This document shows, one piece after another, positions 55,596 to 64,000 of a stretch of 64,000 bases of DNA. Position numbers and translations under genes: made by a program. Source of the stretch: Orbilia blumenaviensis (Eukaryota > Ascomycota > Orbiliomycetes > Orbiliales > Orbiliaceae); NCBI GenBank assembly GCA_036872755.1, contig JAVHNS010000006.1:1302001-1366000 (forward strand), written 5' to 3'. Each line of letters starts with the position of its first letter. Position 1 is the first letter of the stretch. Under the pieces are notes generated by a model. It searched no databases and was not told the DNA's origin. It saw only the letters and a list, made by a program, of their open reading frames with translations.

Positions 55596-56039
55596 TCTCA
55601 TATTGTAAATACTGTACATTATAATTATACTTTATATGATGGCAAGGAGCATACTAGAACTACCTAGGGACCGGACTTCCCAAAGACAGATCTGGGATAG
55701 TCATTAAAGCTTATAAACATTTTTAGTTGCAATACTTAGACGAAGCCGGCTGCCAAGCCTTAAAAGAGCCTTTGGATCGACCGTAGTATTCATCGTGTCG
55801 AGATATTAATAATATGCATCCTCACGTGCGGCCCTCTCGCGGATGCACGTTTCCTGGCAGTCAATCCTTTGGAATCAAAAGCTGCCTGAATATTTAGTTC
55901 ACACCACGTCTCTGAGGAATACAACACCTTAACCGTGCTTCCATTCAGCCAGCCACCGGTATATGGATCTTAGCTCAACTGCTCTAGTAGAACCCATTTG
56001 CGAAGTAACGAAGCAAAAAATACACGAAAAATACCGAAA
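55596..56039. other. Intergenic
   Basis: Between two plus-strand genes. No feature is recognised. Confidence 0.4.
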
Positions 56040-57326
56040 ATGACCGTATACTCATTCTCCCCGCTAGCCGACTTGGTTGTCGAGCTCACTGACAGTCCTA
56101 ACAACGACCTGTTCCTCGTTTCGTCAACAATTCTCAGAATTGTCTCGCCGGTCTGGAGAAAATTGTTGGACCCCGACTCTGATTTCGCGCCGCTAGAGAA
56201 GGCGACGGCTCTCGGAAAAGAATATCCGAAAACAAGACTGGAAGGAATTGACACGGATTCCTTAAAAATTGTGTTCAACATCCTTCATCATCAGTATCAA
56301 TCGACGCCTCGTCAACTGTCGTTCGAGCGTCTTCGATATATCGCGATTCTAGCTGATATGTACAATTTTGCAATTGTCCTTTTGCCATGGGCCGAGTCCT
56401 GGATTTTGGCTTTGGAGTCTAAGCCTTCTGGTAGTCAAGGATACTTACAGTTTGGATATGAAGACTCGCTATTCATTGCAACGGTATTTAAAGATGTGAA
56501 GGGCAGCAATAGCATCATTCAGAACGTTTCGAGGCAACTTATACGCGACCTAGTTATTTCAATGCCTGGTGAATCAAAGGAAGATTCGGATCCAAAATAC
56601 TCGCGACTGAATACCGTGACGAAGAACCGGGAACATCTTGATCTCTGCCTAGTCCCTGAGAAAATATTAAGTATAGCAACCTTCCACTTATATATCTGCA
56701 ACTTTCTCGTAGAATATTTGATAACTTTATTTCTTGTCTAAGCTACTCACTGTGCTCGAATCCTTTACAAAATTCCCCCTACTCCTTGCATTATTTACAT
56801 ATATAGACTTCAAATACTACCATCATGTGAGATTTTAAATAGTAGTGCCAACCTCGCTAATTCGTATCTGGTAGGATATATAAGAGAGGAGCGAGAAAAG
56901 CTTTTATCAAAGGCACTATTCCCTCTATGGGTTTTCACGCAAGGCATGGTTAAACTTTCGCTCCACCGCCCAACGGCCGACGTGAAAGAAAGTTGCCAGA
57001 ACCCAGATTGCTTCGCAATTGCTCTTGGGTCTTTGCTTAGATCAATAATGTGGTCTAGGGTTCGGGATATTTTGATGGCATCGCAGTTTAGAATCCCAGA
57101 GAATATGTCACTTCAAATAGCTGTACAGGAGATTGGGAAACTGAAAATGACGACTTTGATACTTGAGAGGGACGCCGCTTCGCCTGGATGGATAACAAAT
57201 TTGACGCATAATCCGGGTACGGCGGCAACGGCGGGTCGGCTCAAGTCATTAGTCCGGGAGCTTCCGGAGGATATATTTTTACAAAATCACTACGAGAGTA
57301 CCACGAAGCATACTGATGGTGAGTAA
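56040..57326 (+). CDS. BTB-like domain protein A (paralogue pair)
   Basis: The first exon runs from the ATG at 56040 to about 56669. It begins with a BTB/POZ-like opening (SFSPLADLVVELTD, FLVSSTILRIVSPVWRKLL) found in many fungal BTB proteins. The later exon (56946-57326 region) contains a CQNPDCFAIALGSLLRS block. Between them are at least two introns. A middle exon around 56743-56850 reads LLTVLESFTKFPLLLALF and aligns with the sister gene. Exact splice sites are unresolved. Fungal single-BTB proteins often lack a known partner, and the C-terminal block with its Cys pair is not one I recognise. It lies tail to tail with its paralogue at 58339-59629. Confidence 0.65.
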
Positions 57327-58338
57327 GCCTTAGATCCCTAGCATTTGTAGCTTGCATATTCGAAAATTCAGCATAATTTTGTTTCGTATCCGCTACGGGG
57401 CGAGTATTTGTGCCATCCGAACTAACATCAAAATGGACTGAAGGCCGCTTTGCGACATGTCCCTTAGCCCGCCATCTTGCTTCAAAACAACAAGCGGCAA
57501 CTAATATTCTAGAAAGCGTGAATTGTTATACAGTGCCCGAGGAAACGACTGATGCGTCTGCGTAAGCCCCAACAGCCAGGTTACATGCAGGCAACGTCTG
57601 CCAAACTCTGTGCGGTTGGTATCGCCTTCGAAATATCCTAGCTACCCTGGCGGAGGTAAACCAACTTGCAATTGATTCTAATTTCTGCTTTTGATATATG
57701 TCCGCACCTTTGATGTACCAAAGTCCTATAGCTTAAGCAAATTACATGGAAAACTGTTCCAGAATTTTGAGCTGGAAAAGCCTTGGTCTGGCCACAGCGA
57801 CTAGCCATGGTAACCATATACGATCGTAAATATTGTACCGACTTTGCGAAAAGGGGAGGAGTAATCTTTGACTCCCGATGTTCACTGCCCCAAACTATCT
57901 ACAGGGAAATGGAGCCGTCATAGGTATAGAAGAGCTGGCTATTAGGTTTCATGCAGACTGGAGTATTCAAAAAATAAGAAAGAAACTAGAATCATACAAT
58001 TATGGAGTGGTTCCTTAAGAGAGCACGGTAACGAGTGCAATAGGGCTAGGACAAAGGTAAGTAAGATTTACGATTCGAAACACCAGAGCTCCCCGCGAGA
58101 TCGAGAAGAGGGCGAAACAGTCCAACATACGCACTTTTCAAAGATTTCGGTAGCCTTTTATCTGTGTATCGAATATGCATCTGACCTGTTTTTTGATCTC
58201 AATCAATCTGTAGGTGATAGGACATATCGTGTCGGGCATGCCTAGTGAAGTATTACAACAGGTGTGGTTAGCATACATTGCAACAAGACCAATACATCAT
58301 ACAAGGTTATCATGGGGCTTATAAATGTTTTACACCCA
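57327..58338. other. Spacer between two convergent paralogues
   Basis: About 1 kb between the 3' ends of the BTB-like pair. I see no gene and no obvious inverted repeat of the flanks beyond the coding parts. Confidence 0.4.
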
Positions 58339-59629
58339 TTATCTTGCGTAAGGAATTCGGGCTGCCTTACCACCGGCGGCTGAAAGGTCCAAATCGCTTT
58401 GAAGAAATAGAGGGTGTTGCCCTGAATTTATCACATTTGGTAATTGGTTGAGCTTAGCCGATGAGTTCTCTTTATGTATATCCTTCAGCCGCAATGTTGT
58501 CATTTGTAGACCTTCAATTCTGAGCACAGTATTCTCCAACGAGTCTCTGCCATTTGGAAACAGCTCGTCCGGCCATAAACTTCTTTCCAAAAGGTACCCG
58601 AGACTTTGCTTTTGGAGGGAATGAATCAAGCTTCCGAGGGCAATAGCGCGGCATTCCGGGTTTTTGCAAGCCCAGCTACCTTGATCTTCAACGTTTGCAT
58701 TGAGGAGCTCTTGCACAAAAGTATAAACCGCCGTGACCATGTGCAAGCCGTGAGACGACCAAGTTTTTATAATGAAATCTATCGATATCACATGTAAGTC
58801 AATATGTGTCCAAATTGAAGATTGAAGAAGAAAGCTAAGGGTTTTCGTGTTAAAGTATCTATAAAAAAAGGCTGTAAATACCCAGGATCTCTGCGGGCAC
58901 CGTATCCAGGCTGATTTGCACGAGATCAAATGTTTTATCTCCCTTAATTTGCACTCGAATGCCTTCCAGGGAACTCTTGTCTCTCTCTTTCCATCGATAA
59001 AACCTCCTTTCCTCCGTAAATTCATTGCTGTCAATGTAAATAGTCTTTATCAACCCTTTAGAAAGAAGTTCAATAATATCTTCACAGTCTCCGCTCATGC
59101 GTATATCACATATTTGGATTGCAAGGCGCTTGAAAACAGACGCTATAAAGAACCAGTCTTCGTCCCCAACCCTTTCATAATTCAGCTGGCCCGTTAGCCA
59201 GTTTATGAAGGTTGGAGAACGTTTGATCCAGCGCCTAACCCAAGGTGTGACTAACTTTGCGCAATCATACTCGTCAATAAGAAGAGCGATATCGCGTAAA
59301 TCCCCGAATGATAACTGTGACGGGCAGGAGGGCCCGCGCCCACTTTCCAGTTCTGTTGGTATGTCCTTCGTGTCGTAATGGATAATTCCCAGAATCATTC
59401 GAAGTGCCGCCAATCCGACTCCCTTTATGGTAATTTTTTTGTATACCTCCCCGCCTATAGAAATTGTGTCCAATGATGCGAACTTGGAATCCGGGTCCAA
59501 CGAAGTCCTCCATACTGGCGATGCTACCCTCAGATTTGCCGAGGACACTAAAAATGTGTTCCTTTGGCCTTGCGGCCCTACATGTTCGACTACTAGATCT
59601 GCGATTGGAGTATAGACGTGTGTTTCCAT
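58339..59629 (-). CDS. BTB-like domain protein B (paralogue pair)
   Basis: The first exon runs from the ATG at 59629 to about 58888. It carries the same BTB-like opening as its sister (YTPIADLVVEHV, FLVSSANLRVASPVWRTSL) and the LSFGDLRDIALLIDEYDCAKLV block equivalent to LSFERLRYIAILADMYNFAIVL in the other copy. The second part (to 58339) contains SFLLQSSIWTHIDLH and CKNPECRAIALGSLIHSL. The change of frame at about 58880 shows an intron there, but I could not fix it without breaking phase. Copy B is longer than A in the BTB core. The two have diverged a great deal, so the duplication is old. The function is unknown, with protein-protein interaction inferred from the domain. Confidence 0.65.
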
Positions 59630-61196
59630 TGCTATCTTTTTCGTCTTCTCCTCGAGGCCTTCCCCCCCTTTCTTTTTCTTTTCTTTTCTCGTATCTAAGA
59701 ATAGGGTTTGTTAGATAACTAGGGTTTATCTTAGAAAGATTATAGGGTGTGCTGCCAGGCAAGAAATTCTACCGAATTCTCAAGTAGTGTAGTACGTATA
59801 TATGATAGCCAGTTTTTGACCGAGGTCTAGTGCTTACCTTGAGGGTTCATTATCATTCCGATATTTTATAGCAACAGTACAAGGCGCCGTGATGTTGTAA
59901 TTATACTATTAGAATTTGATCAAGGAGCATTGTTTATCGATAGATTTACGAAAACCGGCGTTTTTCCCGCCCTACGGGAGCGATGTCAATGTCCTAGTCC
60001 AACATGGGTTTCATATGTGATGTTTGTCACCAGTATCCTAATCGTGCCTGAAACAATATGCGGGGTTGCATGTGGTGGATCGAAATCTGGCGAGGTTGCA
60101 CAAATACCATTACCACATCATTTTATCCGCTAAGATGACGCTGTGACATAATGCAACGTCTGGTCCGCGCATATGTGGATGGATTACCTAATGCACGTGC
60201 ACATGGGGAGTACAGCTTTCAGCCTCCTGACCAGCCCCGTCCCTACGACAACCCAGTTTAATGTTACTACATGTCATGTTCGACTGTAAGTCGGGGCGAG
60301 TCTCTTAATTATGTTACGAACTCAATTTATACACAATATAATATATGCAATATAAAAAAAGCTCTACTGCCCCAGTGACCAGGTACCAAGACTTGTTATT
60401 TTTTGTGAACATCTACCCAGGTATACACATGCCGGCGTATACTCCACCAAAAGGCTTCTGGTCTGTCTACTAATTTACAGTTTCACAACCAATATCCATT
60501 ACATGTCCAATTAGCCAATGCGAATCCGCAGAGGCTAGCATTATATGGTTGGGTTTGAGCGCAGTGACAGCTGCAATCTAGCTAAATATATTAAATAGCT
60601 ACTTGAGCAGGTGCTTGAGAAGTAGATATATTACTAACATTTATATTTATAGTGTTGCCACGCGTCTTGCTTAAGAACAAGCATCGCTTCCAAACATTCT
60701 ATTTCCCGATATTCAAAAGCCTAGGTATATATGCGCTCCGTCAATAAGTGAAAAATAGAGTTATAGATCAAACATAAATACAAGAAATCTGGAAATTATA
60801 CAATAGGCATCTAGACGGCTATATACACCCCGCACGCGCAACACGTTAGATTGGTGCAATATTAATTTAATTAATGATGTATACTAAGCGCCTAGATATA
60901 TAGCCAGGAGATATAATACAAGACTCGATTCCATACTAAAATTTATGAAATTACCGACTAGGGAAAAGATATAGAGTGTAAATGTAATTGGAATTGGAGG
61001 CAGCAGCGATATGCAAGCAAGATCCTCTAATATCCCACAACCGACCAGATATATTTGCGCCGTCGCGTATGAGGGTAGTTGTAACTACTGATGTCGCAAC
61101 ATATTAACAACTGCCGAGAGAATTAGCTTGTTTGCCAGAAGCTTATTACTACATTTCCCCCCCCCCCTACCAGACTGTCTAACAATACTTGAGGAA
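59630..61196. other. AT-rich intergenic region
   Basis: About 1.6 kb with many short AT-rich runs and a poly-C tract of about 12 near 61155-61168. No gene is supported. The high density of TATA/ATAT between 60560 and 60960 may mark decayed sequence. Confidence 0.45.
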
Positions 61197-62217
61197 CTAA
61201 ATATCTTGTTGGTCTCCAGTGTCACTGCCAGCACTGTCGGCACCGACATCACCTCTCAAGGGCCCTTCCCCGCCCAAACTGTCCCTTTTAAATAGGCCAC
61301 CGCTGCTAACCTTGTGATGTATACCACCGGTAAAACGAAAAAAATCGAAAGCGCCAGCATTCCCAGGTCTCGAGGGGCCTTCGAGATAGTAAGGTTCTTC
61401 CAATCCTGGGGCTAATTGAAAACCGCTGGGCCTTTGTTCGGGTGAGGCATAGAAGGAACCGGGTAAGTTTTCGTCGTTTCCGTTGGGTTTTCGTGGCCTG
61501 TTCTCCAAGTTGCCACCAACACCCCCTCGAATCCGACCTAGTTCATTGACTTTGTCCGCGAGGGCGACATCAGTTGGGGTAGGCCTTGAATCCTTGTATG
61601 TAGCTGCGCAATAACATTCTAGTTTATGGGTTAAAAGCGTTAGAAAGGCACTGCTTAAAGTTGATTGGGGGTATCGATTAACTTGAAGGATGAATATTAT
61701 TTTACTTACGAGCCCAATATTTACACAGCTCAAAGAAACTTTGAGAGTCACATCTCCTACCACCCCCAGATGGACCTAAAGTCAACTCGTAGTTCAGGTC
61801 ACACCTACAGTCATTCTGACAAATAGCTATGATCGTCTCTATGTGTCCGGCTAATCTCTCCGAGTATTCATCCCCCGTTGCCTGAAGGATAAGGCCCATA
61901 TACGGGCTCCGTAGAAGACTCCCCTCCTCCAGACGATGAAGAACCAATGGAGTATTTGCATAAATGCTTCTCGGCGCGCCGCACACTATCTCTGTTTCTT
62001 GGCGTGCAGCCCAACCAACTACACGAGCTTTGAGCCCAGAAATATTAGAATGTGATGCATGAGCTGTTCGAGGAGGGAAAACGGTAGATGTCTTTGCTGT
62101 ATCGGCGTTTATATTGGAAGGCTTCTCCGCAGGCATTGCATATAGAATATGTACATTTGATAGTAAGACAAAGAGGACCCCGCAGACTACCTGACGGGGC
62201 TGCATTATGGAAGGCAT
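61197..62217 (-). CDS. Secreted orphan with Cys-rich middle
   Basis: Exons 62217-61710 and 61618-61197 give 309 residues. It begins with a signal peptide (cleavage near residue 27, after ILYA). Residues ~75-170 hold a set of cysteines (IVCGAP, CQNDCRCDL, RRCDS, ELCKY). The intron then joins to another CxC pair, so the folded core spans the junction. The rest is Pro/Gly-rich and disordered with a KR site (GLFKRDSLG), a possible Kex2 cleavage. Small cysteine-stabilised secreted proteins like this are often effectors or surface factors. That is a possibility only, and I do not recognise the family. Confidence 0.7.
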
Positions 62218-63445
62218 TTTATATAGTCCTATCGTCTAAAGCAGTTTTACAGGTTTTTGGCCCTTTGTGGCTTAGTTGTTTAGTTTAGCCTGGAGGTTAA
62301 AGGATTAAAAGTTTGCTATGCTTATTAACGTATCGCCTGGATTGTGAGGCCCGAATACGCGCATAGAAGGGACGGAAGAAGTCTTTATATAGGCAAAGGG
62401 TTTTTAATTATACATATGGTGGATACTATAATACTATCATAGATTCCTTCCCCAGAAACTCGAGACGGCGTTGTGGCATACCTGCAGCACCAACGTAGAT
62501 AATCATTGATATCATATTGGGCTGATTGTAGGTTCGAGACACAAAATTAAAGTTTTTACGAGTACCAGGCCACTGCAGTCTTGTTTGCTAGATCATTTGG
62601 AGTAAAACTCAGCGAGCCTAGGTGTCATGCCACTAAGGGGATCCTGGAGGTTTCAGGTGGCCAGGCCTGTATTCCTTGGCTTTACGGCTAGCTATCTTGC
62701 TCTCTCATGGCCCAGCGCCATATATTTAGCAATGTAACGACCAGCTTATACAGTTTTCTAACTACGAAACAAGCTCGCAGTTGAGTTGGATTCCCCACCA
62801 ACGGGTTTTCCATAGCTGGGGACCTGCAAGTATGATCCAGTACTATGGATTATATAATGTTATATACCTAAAGATTAGTAGCCGGCGAGCGGAGTGAGTT
62901 AGCGGCTCGCTTTAAAGGAAACCAATGTAACTTAGTGCAAGAGCTGATAATCTATGAATCAAAGCTCGCACCGGTAGCGAATTGGTGCAGGGATGAAATG
63001 CTGGTAATTTGAATAGGCACAGGAGGCGAAGCGCTTAAGCTAAGATCCAAGGACAGGAATATATACAGAAGTCTTCAAGGAGGACTAAGGAAAACGGCCG
63101 AATTCCGGCTCTGTTACGACCTTGAGTCGCCCCAACCAAATAATTGTGCCACATGTTTAGATTCACATGTTCCTTGTGGATTCGCTCATTCGAAGGAAGT
63201 CAGAGGAGGATGGTCTTGTTAGGAGGAGGAGAGAAGACAGTGTTGTATTCTTTGTGTTGCCACTATTTTGGGAATTGGCTAGTAACTACAACATCATACG
63301 CATCGTGACTTTAATTGTAATTATAACGGTCGCTACTGGTATATCCCGGTATACAGGCACAGGTGTACAGACGACATCCCAGTCCTGATGCAATACCACA
63401 ATGCCAACGTTACGCAGGCCTATAGCTCCTGCACGGGCTATCACT
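62218..63445. other. Intergenic
   Basis: Promoter of the secreted orphan and 3' flank of the last gene, both on the minus strand. It contains a small inverted repeat near 62885-62910. A short open frame at 63167-63388 has no protein character. Confidence 0.4.
62885..62910. repeat. Short inverted repeat (GCGAGC / GCTCGC)
   Basis: Six-base arms (GCGAGC at 62885-62890 and GCTCGC at 62905-62910) flank a 14-nt loop in a locally GC-rich island within AT-rich DNA. This could be a decayed mobile-element end, but nothing else supports it. Confidence 0.4.
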
Positions 63446-64000
63446 TCAAGCCACTGAAGCTTCTGCTTCCTTTGGACGATTCTTCCACTCACAACTTCTC
63501 CCACTCGCCTTTTGTAACACGTCCTTATTGTCCTCCGTCCACCACTTCTTCAATATCATCTCCCCGCGCCGTGCCATCCCCGCATCTCGATTCCTGTAGA
63601 CACTATCTATGGCCCTAACATCCTCCTTGTCGTTTACCAACCATCTTTTCTCCATTCCAATCCATTCATCATAGCTCAGCTCAGGCCACTCTGCCTTAAC
63701 GTTGGCAGTCAATCTATCCTTTATTAAAATTTTCAGTTTGTTTGCTTCCAAGTTCACTGCCTTTCCTTCCCGTGCCCTTTCATCCGCTTTTAAGGACTTA
63801 GCGTTGTAGAACTGCAAGTACCGATTTTTACTGACAGCCGTTGAAATAGCATTGAGCGCTGCTTGACTCATATTTGCATAACCCAGGTCAAGGTATCGCA
63901 GGGACTCCGTAGACTCCAGAAATTCCACAGCGTCTTCAACAACATCGTCCTCGATCCAATTAAACTGCATTTTTAGATCCATAGTGGCGTAGGATTGCCC
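63446..64000 (-). CDS. LRR-like protein, probable C-terminal part
   Basis: The frame is open to the right window edge. An ATG lies at 63982, but in-frame codons continue upstream of it, so the start is likely outside. The visible ~180 residues begin with leucine-rich-repeat-like spacing (LRYLDLGYANMSQAALNAIS), the ribonuclease-inhibitor type of repeat. They continue into a helical region and a charged, Lys/Trp-rich C-terminus (ILKKWWTEDNK...). LRR proteins act as binding scaffolds. The partner and the full length are unknown. Confidence 0.6.
   Translation of the reverse strand, partial: GQSYATMDLKMQFNWIEDDVVEDAVEFLESTESLRYLDLGYANMSQAALNAISTAVSKNRYLQFYNAKSLKADERAREGKAVNLEANKLKILIKDRLTANVKAEWPELSYDEWIGMEKRWLVNDKEDVRAIDSVYRNRDAGMARRGEMILKKWWTEDNKDVLQKASGRSCEWKNRPKEAEASVA

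Noticed and set aside
59630..61196. Possible transposon in the AT-rich gap
   Set aside because: No transposase frame, long terminal or inverted repeats were found by eye.
63167..63388. 73-residue plus-strand open frame
   Set aside because: No supporting motif; it lies in the 3' flank of the last gene and is likely chance.

Overview
This window reads as nuclear DNA of a filamentous ascomycete (Pezizomycotina). Genes are split by short introns, mostly 55-120 nt, with GTAAGT/GTATGT-type donors and CTAAC-type branch points. The protein families are typical of this group: a GH28 polygalacturonase, a DUF3433-type membrane protein, a CorA-like membrane protein, a PARP-type zinc-finger protein, a CFEM-like protein, a KRE9/KNH-type GPI protein and a mucin-like cell-wall protein. 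I cannot name the species. The large number of secreted Ser/Thr-rich proteins would suit a nematode-trapping or saprotrophic lineage, but that is only a guess.

Layout. 0-8 kb: a left-truncated phenol-2-monooxygenase-like flavoenzyme, a small membrane protein with a PPxY tail, and a 1,200-residue Ser/Thr mucin with a GPI signal. 9.9-19.2 kb: a rhodanese/Cdc25-like protein with an Asn/Gln-rich head, a 746-residue orphan, and two basic or coiled-coil orphans. 19.5-24 kb: a secreted polygalacturonase and a CorA-like membrane protein. 24.3-31.4 kb: a 66-residue three-exon orphan, a tandem kinase-pseudokinase, a nucleotidyltransferase-fold gene with many small exons, and another orphan. This is the most unusual block. 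32.7-37.1 kb: a secreted PI-PLC-X protein, an aldo/keto reductase with a predicted 11-nt micro-exon, and a GPI-anchored KNH-type protein. 39.2-46.4 kb: a PARP-type zinc-finger chromatin protein, a secreted orphan and the DUF3433-type protein. 46.4-50.1 kb: gene-poor. 50-55.6 kb: a CFEM-like surface protein whose intron decides between a GPI and a transmembrane C-terminus, then a large mitochondrial-type PPR protein. 56-59.6 kb: two related BTB-like genes facing each other. 61.2-64 kb: a secreted orphan and the end of an LRR-like gene.

No operons are expected. The genes are independent units, and long intergenic gaps contain a recurring TACCTAGGTA palindrome. Many of the products are envelope or secreted proteins. 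The kinase-pseudokinase block is the part most likely to be a poorly described system, possibly in signalling or non-self recognition. All exon boundaries are my own reading of splice signals and frames, without transcripts. No tRNA, rRNA, CRISPR array or intact transposon was recognised.
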